Notes under the pieces: generated by a model
The model's database searches: none
What the model was told of the DNA's origin: nothing
The model's input: only the letters and a program-made list of their open reading frames with translations
Assembly (NCBI GenBank): GCA_016875095.1
Contig: VGSG01000013.1
Span: 1 to 64,000, forward strand
Length of the DNA stretch: 64,000 nt
Direction of reading: 5' to 3'
From: Deltaproteobacteria bacterium
GTDB taxonomy: Bacteria > Desulfobacterota > Desulfomonilia > Desulfomonilales > Desulfomonilaceae
Part shown: positions 26,268-35,847 of the stretch, in pieces
Position numbering within the stretch: the stretch's first letter is position 1
Layout of the letters: each line of letters starts with the position of its first letter
Translations under genes and position numbers: made by a program

Positions 26268-28781
26268 TCATACCTCTTCATCCCCGTCTTCGAGACTGAT
26301 CGGCACGGGGCTTACCTTCCAGATTTCATCGCAATACTGTCGAATCGCGCGATCGGATGAGAACTTTCCCATTCGAGCCGCATTGAGGATCGACATTCGT
26401 GTCCAGGTATTTCGATCACGGTAGGTCCGGCCGACACGGTCCTGACAGTCAGCGTACGATTGATAATCGGCAAACAGCAGGTACTCGTCATGATACAGCA
26501 GCGAATCAACGAGAGGTTTGAACAACTCCGACTCACCGGAAGAAAAATGCCCGGAACCGATAAGGTCGATGACGGTTCTCAATTGATCGTTACTTTCGTA
26601 GATGTCACGAGGCCGATAACCGGCGGATTTCAGGTTGTAGACTTCCTCGGCGGTGAGACCGAAGAGGAAGAAATTCTCGGGTCCCACTTCTTCTCTGATC
26701 TCCACATTAGCGCCATCCAAGGCGCCAATCGTAAGCGCCCCATTCATGGAGAACTTCATGTTCCCGGTTCCTGAAGCCTCCTTGCCCGCTGTAGAAATCT
26801 GTTCCGAGAGATCCGCCGCGGGGTAGATCAACCGGGAATTCTTTACGTTGAAGTCGGGAAAGAAGACCACCTTGATACGATCCCGCACGTCCGGATCGTG
26901 GTTCACCACGTTCGCCACCGCGTTGACCAGCCTGATGATCAACTTTGCCATGAAGTAGCCGGGGGCGGCTTTCCCGCCGAAAATGAAGGTTCGGGGCGAG
27001 ATGTCAATATTCGGATCCTGTTTCATGCGGCTGTACAGTGTGAGAACGTGCATCACATTGAGATGTTGTCGCTTATATTCGTGAAAACGTTTCACCTGGA
27101 TATCGAAAAGCGAGTCCGGGTCGATGACAATTCCGGTGCGATCACGAATCGCTTCAGACAGATCAATCTTGTTTAGCCTCTTGATGCGATTCCATTCGCT
27201 CTTGAAGTCTTCGTCCTCCGCAAGGTCCTCAAGTTTCCGGAGTTGGTCCAGGTCCGTGATCCAGCCATCTCCGACCTTACGAGTGATCAAGTCGGCCAGC
27301 CTGGGGTTGCTCAAAACTATGAATCGCCGAGGGGTGACCCCGTTGGTTTTGTTGCTGAACTTCTCCGGAAAGAATTCGTAAAAGTCGCGGAGCACATGAC
27401 GTTTGAGAAGATCGGTGTGCAGCTCCGCCACCCCGTTTATCGCGAAACTGCCGACACACGCGAGGTTTGCCATGCGGACGTGCTTTTCGTCGGTTTCGTC
27501 GATCAAAGACATTCGAGCCGCGCGATCGTCATCCCCCACGTATCGCGCTCGAACTTTTTCCAGAAAGCGATGATTGATCTCGAAAACAATTTCCAAATGT
27601 CTGGGAAGAAGCGAGCGGAACAATGGTAAGGGCCATTTCTCCAAGGCTTCGGGCAGCAGCGTGTGATTTGTATAACCGAAGGTTTTCTGTGTAACCTCCC
27701 ATGCTTCGTCCCATCCGAGGCCATGCTCATCGAGGAGGAGGCGCATCAGCTCCGGCACGGCCAGCGCCGGATGGGTGTCATTTAATTGGACCGAAAAGAC
27801 TTGGTGAAATCTTGTGGGAGGCAAATTCCCCATAGAGCACATGCGCAGCATGTCCTGCAATGAGCATGATACAAAAAAATACTGCTGTTCCAGGCGGAGT
27901 TGCTTTCCTTGCGTGGGTTCGTCATTTGGGTAAAGCACTTTCGTGAGGTTTTCCGAGAAGACTTTCTCCTCAACAGCGCCATAGTAGTCCCCTACGTTGA
28001 ATGCCTGAAAGTCGAAAGATTCCGCCGCCTCGGCCTTCCAGAGCCGCAACGTGTTACAGGTGTTTACCTTGTAACCCAGCACAGGAGTGTCGTACGCCAC
28101 TCCTTTCACGACTCGATTCGAAACCCAGCGAACTTGACGACGCCCATCGTCGCCCTGCACATGCTCCGTATGGCCTCCGAGCTTTACCTCGTAGGCTATT
28201 TCCGGTCTGTGACTTTCCCAGGGATTCCCCAGACAGAGCCACTTATCAGTGGTTTCGATCTGCTTGCCGTCTTGAATGCTCTGCGAGAAGATCCCGAATT
28301 CGTAGCGTATCCCGTATCCTATGGAGGGGATCTGGAGAGTGGCAAGAGAATCCAAGAAGCATGCGGCGAGTCGGCCAAGACCGCCGTTCCCTAACCCGGG
28401 TTCGGGTTCGTGCTCCAAGAGAGCGTTCCAGTCCCCCCCGGATGCTTCGACAGCTTCTCGCACCTCTTCATAGATCCCCAGGTTGATCAGATTGTTCGCA
28501 AGCTGCGGCCCCAGAAGGAATTCGGCGGAAAGATAGCTGACCGCGCGAAGATCCCCTTTCATGTATGTCTCCGCGCTCCGAACCCAGCGATGAAGCAACC
28601 GGTCTTTCACCGTATAAGCAAGAGCCATGTACTGGTCATTCAGTGTGGCTATCTTTGGGATTCGTCCCTGAGAGTATCTCAGGTGGTCCCCAAAACCACG
28701 CTTGAGCGCAGCAAGACTCAAGCCCCGACGACTTCCCCACAAATCTTGTGTTTGTTCTCCGGCGCCGCCTTGTCTACCCAT
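26268..28781 (-). CDS. glgP: Glycogen/starch phosphorylase
   Basis: 837 residues from the ATG at 28781, behind GAGGGGA. It is a GT35 enzyme: GNGGLGRLAACFLDSLATL near 130-148 is typical, and EASGTGNMKFSMNGAL near 664-679 contains the Lys that carries pyridoxal phosphate. It splits alpha-1,4 glucan with phosphate to glucose-1-phosphate. It lies 66 bases downstream of the aldehyde:ferredoxin oxidoreductase gene and directly before glgX, in the same direction as pfk and fba, so the cluster couples glycogen mobilisation to upper glycolysis. Confidence 0.95.
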   Translation of the reverse strand: MGRQGGAGEQTQDLWGSRRGLSLAALKRGFGDHLRYSQGRIPKIATLNDQYMALAYTVKDRLLHRWVRSAETYMKGDLRAVSYLSAEFLLGPQLANNLINLGIYEEVREAVEASGGDWNALLEHEPEPGLGNGGLGRLAACFLDSLATLQIPSIGYGIRYEFGIFSQSIQDGKQIETTDKWLCLGNPWESHRPEIAYEVKLGGHTEHVQGDDGRRQVRWVSNRVVKGVAYDTPVLGYKVNTCNTLRLWKAEAAESFDFQAFNVGDYYGAVEEKVFSENLTKVLYPNDEPTQGKQLRLEQQYFFVSCSLQDMLRMCSMGNLPPTRFHQVFSVQLNDTHPALAVPELMRLLLDEHGLGWDEAWEVTQKTFGYTNHTLLPEALEKWPLPLFRSLLPRHLEIVFEINHRFLEKVRARYVGDDDRAARMSLIDETDEKHVRMANLACVGSFAINGVAELHTDLLKRHVLRDFYEFFPEKFSNKTNGVTPRRFIVLSNPRLADLITRKVGDGWITDLDQLRKLEDLAEDEDFKSEWNRIKRLNKIDLSEAIRDRTGIVIDPDSLFDIQVKRFHEYKRQHLNVMHVLTLYSRMKQDPNIDISPRTFIFGGKAAPGYFMAKLIIRLVNAVANVVNHDPDVRDRIKVVFFPDFNVKNSRLIYPAADLSEQISTAGKEASGTGNMKFSMNGALTIGALDGANVEIREEVGPENFFLFGLTAEEVYNLKSAGYRPRDIYESNDQLRTVIDLIGSGHFSSGESELFKPLVDSLLYHDEYLLFADYQSYADCQDRVGRTYRDRNTWTRMSILNAARMGKFSSDRAIRQYCDEIWKVSPVPISLEDGDEEV

Positions 28782-28850
28782 CACAATCCCCTCAACTCCA
28801 ATGCAATGTAAACCTATTCGTGTTTTGCGACGAGTCTCTCTCCCGCCTCG

Positions 28851-30617
28851 TCAAGGACTCTGAACGCCTTGCCCTGCGTCCGCCAATTTGCGGACCGCGT
28901 TCTGATACTCAAGCGCGACTGCATCCATGAATACCATATCGACCGGTCCTTTCCACGTGGTGACTTCTCCGAATCTCTTTGGAATCGAGATATGTCCGGG
29001 GTTGTACCCTGTCTGATACTTTAGTTGCCAACGTCTCGCCTGGACGTCTCTTGACCGAACCACGACCGAGTCGGCAAGCTGAGGCCTCCCTATAGAGCTA
29101 AGACACTCCTGGAGACGTTCCTCGGAATAGACGTTCCGAGCAAAGAGGCACGATACCATGCAGGTGAGTTGCACCCGGCGCCGCTCCTCTTCGATCAGGA
29201 ACGCCACAGCATCCTCGGATTTCTTGGAATCCGCCTTTTGATCGTAACTATACCCTGCGCTGTCAAGGTGTGAGTGCCGAAAACCGTACGCGTGGGAGGC
29301 AAAGAACACCTCACCGGTGGCATATCCCGCCATCTCCTGTCCGAGCACGCACGCAAAGTCACTTCCGCCGTAGCGGGCCGCGGCCGCCAAAGCGCCTTGA
29401 CCCAACAAGTGATAAAAATCGTTTGTGCGCAATCCCAGATGCCTCACAGCCTCGCGATACTTTTCAACATCTCCGAAGGACAGGGGAACCACGGTTTCCT
29501 TGTCAGTGAGGATGCCGCGCTCAAACGCCTCCGTTGCCCATGCAAGCGCGACGCCCGCGCTCATCACGTCCAGCCCCTGGCGTTCCATTTCCTCCAGAAG
29601 TGTGAGCACACCGCCGGCTTTCGTGACGCCAAGCATGGAACCTGCGGCGAAAACCGGTTCATGATCGTAGGACACCTGCCGGTACTGGAACTCATTCTGT
29701 TCCGCAAACTGCTCTCGTAGCAGTCCCACGTGGATGCATCCGACCGGGCATCCCGAACACGCTGTCTTGCGAAGGAGCAACTCCTCGGCAAATCGTTGGC
29801 CGGTGATCCCGCGAACATTTTCATCATGCGTGGCCTGGAGATTTCGCCACGGAACGGCATGGAGTTCATTAAGAGGAAGCATATTCTCAAGAGTCCCCAG
29901 ATCGTGGTATTTCTTCATCGCCGGTGTTTGGGTAACTTCCTGATACACTGTTTTGTACAGATCGCGGTAGGCTTTCCCTTCGGGAAGTGGTGAACTTCCG
30001 TCACCGAGCACAATAATTCCCTTGAGTCGCTTGGCTCCCATCGCTGCTCCGCCGCCAAGCCGACCAAAGTGTCGGTATGTGTCCACATTGACGCTTGCGA
30101 ATGTAACCCCTCGCTCTCCGGCCGGTCCGATGCGAAGAATGCTCCTGTGGCCGGAATCTCGGCCGCAAAACCGCCTGAGATGTTTTCCCGCGCTCAGGAC
30201 ATCAAGACCCCACAAGTAATGGACGTCACGGATTCCTATGCTCCGGCTGCCCACAATGAGGCACGAAGGTGTTTGAGCTACGCCCTTGATCACAAGCGCG
30301 TCATAGCCCGCGAAACGCAAAGCCAATCCCAGCCGCCCGCCTGCGTGACTTTCCGCATATTGCCCGTTGTATGGGGACTTGAACCCCAAGACTACCTTAC
30401 TCATGAGGGGAAAGTAGGCGGTGAGTGGGCCGATGGCAAAGATCAACGGCTGATCCGGATGATCTGCAGGCGCGTCCATGATGCCATGCGAAGCGAAAAG
30501 GCCCGCGGCTAGGCCGCTTCCACCCAGCAATTCCGCTGGACTGCCGAAGAGGACGGGTTCGCTCTTGCCTTCGGTCAGGTTTACCACCAGGACCCGAAAC
30601 GCTTCTTCATTGATCAT
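28851..30617 (-). CDS. Aldehyde:ferredoxin oxidoreductase (tungstopterin family)
   Basis: 588 residues from the ATG at 30617 (GGAGAAGAAG directly before it); it overlaps the ferredoxin gene by 11 bases. AOR features: N-terminal RVLVVNLTEGK, GGRLGLALRFAGYDALVIKG near residue 91-110, the cluster-binding cysteines CSGCPVGC near residue 290-297 and a later Cys in VSCLFARNVY. The family uses a bis-pterin tungsten or molybdenum cofactor to oxidise aldehydes to acids and reduce ferredoxin. The genes on either side are for phosphofructokinase, aldolase and glycogen phosphorylase, which makes a sugar-derived aldehyde such as glyceraldehyde-3-phosphate a possible substrate. That is inference; classical AOR on fermentation aldehydes is the alternative. 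Confidence 0.9.
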   Translation of the reverse strand: MINEEAFRVLVVNLTEGKSEPVLFGSPAELLGGSGLAAGLFASHGIMDAPADHPDQPLIFAIGPLTAYFPLMSKVVLGFKSPYNGQYAESHAGGRLGLALRFAGYDALVIKGVAQTPSCLIVGSRSIGIRDVHYLWGLDVLSAGKHLRRFCGRDSGHRSILRIGPAGERGVTFASVNVDTYRHFGRLGGGAAMGAKRLKGIIVLGDGSSPLPEGKAYRDLYKTVYQEVTQTPAMKKYHDLGTLENMLPLNELHAVPWRNLQATHDENVRGITGQRFAEELLLRKTACSGCPVGCIHVGLLREQFAEQNEFQYRQVSYDHEPVFAAGSMLGVTKAGGVLTLLEEMERQGLDVMSAGVALAWATEAFERGILTDKETVVPLSFGDVEKYREAVRHLGLRTNDFYHLLGQGALAAAARYGGSDFACVLGQEMAGYATGEVFFASHAYGFRHSHLDSAGYSYDQKADSKKSEDAVAFLIEEERRRVQLTCMVSCLFARNVYSEERLQECLSSIGRPQLADSVVVRSRDVQARRWQLKYQTGYNPGHISIPKRFGEVTTWKGPVDMVFMDAVALEYQNAVRKLADAGQGVQSP

Positions 30618-31032
30618 CTTCTTCTCCGACGGCAGATTCAAACATCTCCAGGCAATCGTGAGGGCAAAAAGCCGCGCATCGCCCGCAATGGATGCACACT
30701 ATCGGCAGCCCCGTTTCCGAATCCATGTACACGGCATTTACCGGACAAGCCTGAGAGCACTCGCCGCAGCGAATGCATGAATTCCGTTTCACCTTTACCC
30801 CGCCTCCCTTTCGCTGACGAAACGCGTCAGTGGGACAAGCTTCCGCGCAGGGGGCAGGGTCGCAGCCGAGACAAACCTGTGCCTCGAATCCGGTGCTCAA
30901 ACCGCCGGCAGAGCGGATTCGAATCCCGCTGCGATGCCAAGACAGGCTCCGGTGCAGCAGTCTTGCGCACGCGAGAGAGCAGGAATAGCACCCAATGCAG
31001 CGTTCCATTCTGCCGGCGCGAAGTATTTTCAT
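30607..31032 (-). CDS. Polyferredoxin, electron-transfer subunit next to AOR
   Basis: 141 residues. Four cysteine sets are visible: CIGCYSCSLAC (residues 12-22), CLGCDPAPCAEACP (about 54-67), CIRCGECSQACP (about 87-98) and CIHCGRCAAFCP (about 112-123). This four-cluster layout is typical of the AorB/HycB-like subunit that takes electrons from an oxidoreductase. It overlaps pfk by 4 bases and AOR by 11, so the three genes are translationally coupled. It most likely accepts electrons from the AOR. Confidence 0.88.
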   Translation of the reverse strand: MKILRAGRMERCIGCYSCSLACARLLHRSLSWHRSGIRIRSAGGLSTGFEAQVCLGCDPAPCAEACPTDAFRQRKGGGVKVKRNSCIRCGECSQACPVNAVYMDSETGLPIVCIHCGRCAAFCPHDCLEMFESAVGEEDDQ

Positions 31033-32378
31033 GAGGACCTCCCGTATGCTGAGGAAGGAAGCTCCATGTCGGTTTTGAGCATGTCTTTTGCCATCGGATG
31101 CGGCTGACCTGTGCAGGAAAGCACGTTACTCCAAAGCCTTCCATCGGGGTCTATCTTCCTCCGAGCAGCAACGGCCAACGCAATGGGTACGTGCGTGAAC
31201 TGACGGCGCCAGCCGCCGACAACCATATTGGTTCTCCCCGCCATTGCCGCATGAACCGCGTTGTGTCCCAGCATCAAGCAAAAAGCGGAGTCGTAAGGAC
31301 TCGCAGGCATGCTCCTAATCGTATAGCTCGGATCAATGTATTTCAGGTTGAGTTCCGTGCCGGTTTTCTTGAAGTATTGAACAATCTGGTCTTTCAGATA
31401 CAGTCCCACGTCACTGAATCGAACGTTTCCCGACGCGTCCATCTCTCCTGTTCCTTGAATAAGATCTTGCCCCGCGCCTTCGGCTACGACGACCACAGCA
31501 TGGCCGCGATGTTTCAACCTGTCTTCGAGCGCTCGAAGGAATGCTTCCACCGTGAACCTAACCTCGGGAACCAGGCAGAAGTTGACATGGTTTGTGGCAA
31601 CTGATGCGTAGGCCGCAATAAAACCCGACTCTCTCCCCATCAGTTTTACAAGCCCGACCCCGTTTCTCGCCCCGAGGGCTTCCGCATGAGCAGCATAGAT
31701 GGAGCCTCTCGCTTCGCTCACAGCCGTGACAAAACCGAACGACATATCCACGGAAGATATGTCATTGTCGATGGTTTTGGGCACGCCTATGACAGCGATC
31801 TTTAAATCGCGTCGGCCGATTTCTTGTGCAATGGCTCTGGCTCCTCGGAGTGTTCCGTCTCCGCCTACAGTGAACAGGACGCCCACTTTCATGCGTTCAA
31901 GTGTGTCGGCCATCTCCTCAACATCCTGCGGTCCGCGAGAAGATCCCAGAATGGTACCACCTTGTTCCTGAATGTCGGCAACCAGGTCGGGGGTGAGTTC
32001 AATAGGTTTGTGTCCGAATTTCTCTGTGAGTCCTTCGTAGCCGTATGGGAATCCGAAGACGGTCGGAACTCCGTAATGGTGAAACAGCCCGAGCGTTATG
32101 GATCGTATCACGTCGTTAAGGCCTGGGCACAAGCCCCCGCAGGTCACGATTCCGCATTTCAGTTTCGTGGGATCAAAGAAGATTTGCCTCCTAGGACCTG
32201 CCATCTCGAAAGCGGGGGGCCCTTGCCCGGAACCGAGGAAGCCCTGAATTTCTCCGAGAGTCCCATGATAGAGGACACGTTCCTCATCACTCACGAATTG
32301 GGCGGCTGCCATGGGAGAGGGAATCCTGCATTCCCCCAGCCTTTGAATCTCGAAGTCCGAACTCTTCAATTCCTCCAT
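31029..32378 (-). CDS. 6-phosphofructokinase (ATP-dependent, long/plant-trypanosome-like type)
   Basis: 449 residues from the ATG at 32378 (AAAGAGG site); the longer open frame upstream overlaps aldolase and is unlikely. The catalytic loops are clear: GGLCPGLNDVIRSI, GGDGTLRGA and PKTIDNDI. Gly in GGDG means ATP use, since the pyrophosphate enzymes have Asp there; Lys in PKTIDND is shared with PPi enzymes but also with ATP-dependent plant and trypanosome PFKs. It phosphorylates fructose-6-phosphate and sits between fba and the ferredoxin-AOR pair, with 61 bases to fba. Confidence 0.9.
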   Translation of the reverse strand: MEELKSSDFEIQRLGECRIPSPMAAAQFVSDEERVLYHGTLGEIQGFLGSGQGPPAFEMAGPRRQIFFDPTKLKCGIVTCGGLCPGLNDVIRSITLGLFHHYGVPTVFGFPYGYEGLTEKFGHKPIELTPDLVADIQEQGGTILGSSRGPQDVEEMADTLERMKVGVLFTVGGDGTLRGARAIAQEIGRRDLKIAVIGVPKTIDNDISSVDMSFGFVTAVSEARGSIYAAHAEALGARNGVGLVKLMGRESGFIAAYASVATNHVNFCLVPEVRFTVEAFLRALEDRLKHRGHAVVVVAEGAGQDLIQGTGEMDASGNVRFSDVGLYLKDQIVQYFKKTGTELNLKYIDPSYTIRSMPASPYDSAFCLMLGHNAVHAAMAGRTNMVVGGWRRQFTHVPIALAVAARRKIDPDGRLWSNVLSCTGQPHPMAKDMLKTDMELPSSAYGRSS

Positions 32379-32439
32379 GACACGAAACCTCTTTGAACTG
32401 ATGAGAACTTTACTTCGGGGAACATACCCGATTGGGTCC

Positions 32440-33420
32440 TCATGCGTGACCTGCGCTTCCCAGGACATGCTCGTTTTTGTACTTGACCATTCTGATCAGC
32501 TCATCACGCGCCGGCCCTAGGTACTTGCGCGGATCGAACTCCCCGGGTTTTTCTGCAAAAACCTTGCGGATTGTGGCGGTCATGGCAAGCCTTCCATCGC
32601 TGTCGATATTGATCTTGCAGACCGCGGATGCTGCAGCCTGCCTCAACTGCTCCTCCGGAATGCCCACCGCTTCATCCATCTTGCCTCCGAACCTGTTGAT
32701 CATTGCAACATACTCGGGCATTACCGATGAGGCCCCGTGCAGCACTATGGGAAAACCGGGAACTAGGCGCTCAATTTGCTCCAAAATGTCAAAACGGAGA
32801 GACGGTGGCTCCTCGCCAGGTTGGAGCTTAAACTTGTAAGCCCCGTGGGAAGTGCCGATAGAGATGGCTAGACTGTCAACAGAGGTTCGTCCCACGAATT
32901 CCTCCACCTCTGAGGGCTTCGTGTAGTGTGACACCTCGGAGGACACAGTGTCCTCGACTCCTGATAAGACGCCGAGTTCTCCTTCAACGGTTACGTCCTG
33001 TTCAGCTGCATAATCCACCACTTGTTTCGTGAGCCTAATATTCTCTTCAAGTGAATAATGAGATCCATCTATCATCACGGATGAAAACCCGGAATCTATG
33101 CATGACCGGCACAGTTCAAAAGAGTCTCCGTGGTCTAGGTGAAGCGCCACCGGCACAGAGCCACTGAGATCCTCCATCATCTCCACTGCTCCTTTCACCA
33201 TCAACCTCAGAAGTGTTGAATTCATGTATTTTATGGCGCTGCCTGAGCACTGGAGAATCACAGGAGATCTTGATTCGGAGCAGCCCATAATGATCGCCTG
33301 AAGCTGCTCCATGTTGTTGAAGTTGTACGCCGGGATGGCATACCGATCTTTCATGGCCTTCGTGAACATGCCCTTGGTGTTCACAAGCCCCAACTCGGTG
33401 TACCTGGCGATAGCACTCAC
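32440..33420 (-). CDS. fba: Fructose-bisphosphate aldolase, class II
   Basis: 326 residues from a GTG with GAGGGGGAGAAG before it. It is a zinc-dependent TIM barrel: YAIPAYNFNNMEQLQA at the N-terminus, the metal-binding ALHLDHGDSFELC near 92-104, the metal-ligand Glu in VEGELGVLSG, the phosphate-binding GTSHGAYKF and the metal-ligand IVLHGASSV. It cleaves fructose-1,6-bisphosphate to dihydroxyacetone phosphate and glyceraldehyde-3-phosphate. It is the first gene of the six-gene carbohydrate cluster reading leftwards to glgX. Confidence 0.93.
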   Translation of the reverse strand: MSAIARYTELGLVNTKGMFTKAMKDRYAIPAYNFNNMEQLQAIIMGCSESRSPVILQCSGSAIKYMNSTLLRLMVKGAVEMMEDLSGSVPVALHLDHGDSFELCRSCIDSGFSSVMIDGSHYSLEENIRLTKQVVDYAAEQDVTVEGELGVLSGVEDTVSSEVSHYTKPSEVEEFVGRTSVDSLAISIGTSHGAYKFKLQPGEEPPSLRFDILEQIERLVPGFPIVLHGASSVMPEYVAMINRFGGKMDEAVGIPEEQLRQAAASAVCKINIDSDGRLAMTATIRKVFAEKPGEFDPRKYLGPARDELIRMVKYKNEHVLGSAGHA

Positions 33421-33472
33421 CTTCTCCCCCTCTTGGCTGCTGGAGTGTTCAGATCAAGGTCCACATCTAAGC

Positions 33473-34912
33473 CTATTTTCGGTCTTCTTTTGCGGTTTCG
33501 GTTTCTTTCGGCTCATTAAGTCGAACCATGAGCCATTGCTGGGTCTTATCTTTGCCAAAATGCACAAGCGCTTCAGTTTGATCTTGTGTCAGATTGAAAA
33601 GTCCCGTCTCCATGATAATTTCCGTGTTCTTACCGTCGGAAAAAGTCCATGCAGCCCTTTGGGTCTTTTTGTCGACCATGCCTCTCACAGGCCGACCAAT
33701 GTCTGTCGCGACGTTATAATATGTCCCGGCTATAACGCCGTTTTTGTCCACCGCAAGCTGCAGGAGCGCATTTGAATCAGTGGCCTTCTCCCTCGACACA
33801 GCGAAAACCCCTAACGGCAGCCACTCCGCTTCTGCTGTCTGAGCCGCCGGCGGAGCGCTGGTAGTGAGGTCACTCGCCTGTTGATAATATTCCTCCGCGC
33901 TCGCTACAGGTTTTCCGTTCGAGTATACCTGCTCATCCTCGTAATAGATACCCTCACCGTAATCATAGTAAGCTGGTGATCCCCATGAACTTCCTGCCAC
34001 CCAACCGGCCAAGGAAGCCCAAGCCGCGTGCCTCCACCAGTGATTACGTGCGTATTGATATTTCCCGAAGTTTTGCCAGTAAGCTTGGGCCATTCCGGGG
34101 TGATCTTTCCACCAGTCAGGCGTAAAAAGGTTGTCGTACCTGCCCTGAATGTTGTCGCGAATTTGCCCTGAATTTGGCCGTGAAGGCAACTGACTCGGAC
34201 GATCCGCTATACCGGGTCTGTCTCCTATACCCGGTCTATCTCCTATGCCCGGTCTATCTCCCACACCAGGACGCCCGCCTGCGCCTGGTCTTTCTGCAGG
34301 GAGCGTACTTGCAAGGGCACGATCTCCTAGCCCGGGCCTGTCAGCCCCCCCAGGTCTGTCGCCTGAACTAGGCCTTTCGCCGCCCAGCAATTGCTGTGCC
34401 CCGGCATATCCCAGCGCTCCCGCGGCAGCACCCGCGCCAATTTTACTCAGATCCCACAAACCTTTTCCCCCTTGTTGGGGAAGATTCAAGAACTGCTGAA
34501 GTTGACTCTGGCTCGGTTTCCACTGCCCAGCCCCGGGTGGCTTTGTCTGAAGGCTTGAACCGGCAGCCGAAGAAGGCTTTTGGCCAGAAGGACTGGGGCG
34601 TTGAGACGCCACCTTACTGGGAGTCGAAGGACGCTGAGGCTGAGAGGCAACCTTGGTGGATTGCGCTGGTCTTGATTGAGATACTGATGACCGCGAGGGG
34701 GAATGGGAACTCATGGACGGACTGCGATGAGCAGCACCACCGCCATGGTACGAAGCGCCTCCTCCCCTGTAGCCGCCTCCACCACCTCCAAAACCGCCGC
34801 CTCGTCCGCCGCCGCCTCGTCCGCCGCCGCCTCGTGAGAAACCGTCTTCGGCAACCAGAATCAGACAAAATATGAATCCTATAGGTAGAGCCAAAAGAGC
34901 TAGTCTTTTCAT
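33473..34912 (-). CDS. Secreted Gly/Arg/Pro-rich repeat protein, unknown function
   Basis: 479 residues. A signal peptide (residues 1-26) precedes an almost pure Gly/Arg stretch (about 27-52), a Ser/Pro/Gln-rich linker, and short tandem repeats of the type RPGIGD (around 205-245), ending in a 230-residue C-terminal half that looks folded (QAYWQNFGKYQYARNHWWRHAAW and a beta-rich end). Such proteins are presumably envelope or extracellular. The repeats are encoded by near-identical DNA, so their number may vary between strains. I do not recognise a catalytic domain. A good GGAGG site precedes the ATG. Confidence 0.8.
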   Translation of the reverse strand: MKRLALLALPIGFIFCLILVAEDGFSRGGGGRGGGGRGGGFGGGGGGYRGGGASYHGGGAAHRSPSMSSHSPSRSSVSQSRPAQSTKVASQPQRPSTPSKVASQRPSPSGQKPSSAAGSSLQTKPPGAGQWKPSQSQLQQFLNLPQQGGKGLWDLSKIGAGAAAGALGYAGAQQLLGGERPSSGDRPGGADRPGLGDRALASTLPAERPGAGGRPGVGDRPGIGDRPGIGDRPGIADRPSQLPSRPNSGQIRDNIQGRYDNLFTPDWWKDHPGMAQAYWQNFGKYQYARNHWWRHAAWASLAGWVAGSSWGSPAYYDYGEGIYYEDEQVYSNGKPVASAEEYYQQASDLTTSAPPAAQTAEAEWLPLGVFAVSREKATDSNALLQLAVDKNGVIAGTYYNVATDIGRPVRGMVDKKTQRAAWTFSDGKNTEIIMETGLFNLTQDQTEALVHFGKDKTQQWLMVRLNEPKETETAKEDRK

Positions 34913-34923
34913 TAGCTCCTCCC

Positions 34924-35847
34924 TTATTTCCTAGGCTTTGCTTGTGCTTTTTCAGCGTTCTTTCGCACTACCCGAACCTCATCGATGTCCGAAAGAAGCT
35001 CTCCACCAACTTCTCGGCCAACGGACTGCCAGGTGAATGAGTTTGGATCCACATATGTATAGATATTCAGCGATGAAGCTTTTTGACCAGTCCCGAGGAC
35101 GCTCCTCAATTTTACCGTCCACGTATTGCCCGCCCTGGACCATTCACCTTCCCCAAAGCCTGCTCTGGTATCGAATATCCACGAACGAATCCTTTTTGCC
35201 ACAGGGTCCCAACCAATGACTTGTGTACCCTCGAGATCGACGCGATCCCCAACAATGACTCGAAAGGCGCCGTTAATGAACGAGTAATCCTTGGCCCACC
35301 GAAAGGTTGTTTCAACACTGCCACTCTCGTCCTGGTCCACCCAATCTCCAATGAGCCATTCGAGTTCACCAAGTCTAGCGATTGTGCCCAGAGGGACAGC
35401 GGATTCCTCTTCTTCTACCTTAAGGAGCTTCCATGAGCCGCCTTCTTTCACGTGCGTGGCCGTGAAAAGAACTTCGTCGCTCTCTTCTCCCGGCCGCTGG
35501 AACACGGCAAAACCCTTAGCTATTGCTCGACCAGCCGATTGAAGTTGAACGTCGAAAATCGCCACCTTCACCTGGATGCCCTTGTTCTCGGCAAAAAACT
35601 GGTCCAAGGCAGCCCTTATTTTGTCCGGACCTTTAGCGTATTCCCCGGTGATGGTCAGGTACGAGCCTTGCCGGCTCCAGTGAGTAGCCGCAGCCGAGGC
35701 ATCCCCACGATTATAAGCCTCTACATAGGTTTCAATGGCTTTGCGAATTGCGATTTCATCCTGATTGAGCCCGGTTTTCTCGGCGCTCACCCAGGAAACC
35801 ATTAGAATTGAGCTGATGATCAAACCCAGTGCAACTCTCGCCACCAC
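34924..35847 (-). CDS. Secreted SnoaL-like (SgcJ/DUF4440 family) protein
   Basis: 307 residues from a GTG at 35847 that follows AGGAGG by six bases; upstream in-frame starts lack a site. The signal peptide ends near SWVSA. Residues about 30-150 match the SnoaL/SgcJ cone-shaped fold: IRKAIETYVEAYNRGDASAAATHW and TGEYAKGPDKIRAALDQFF. The second half (about 165-290) is beta-rich with WLIGDW and resembles domains found attached to DUF4440 proteins. Enzymatic or binding function is unknown. It lies 11 bases upstream of the repeat protein gene, probably in one operon. Confidence 0.78.
   Translation of the reverse strand: MVARVALGLIISSILMVSWVSAEKTGLNQDEIAIRKAIETYVEAYNRGDASAAATHWSRQGSYLTITGEYAKGPDKIRAALDQFFAENKGIQVKVAIFDVQLQSAGRAIAKGFAVFQRPGEESDEVLFTATHVKEGGSWKLLKVEEEESAVPLGTIARLGELEWLIGDWVDQDESGSVETTFRWAKDYSFINGAFRVIVGDRVDLEGTQVIGWDPVAKRIRSWIFDTRAGFGEGEWSRAGNTWTVKLRSVLGTGQKASSLNIYTYVDPNSFTWQSVGREVGGELLSDIDEVRVVRKNAEKAQAKPRK

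Noticed and set aside
31029-32378. Pyrophosphate-dependent phosphofructokinase, suggested by PKTIDND
   Set aside because: The GGDGT loop has Gly where pyrophosphate enzymes have Asp; ATP use is more likely, as in plant and trypanosome enzymes.
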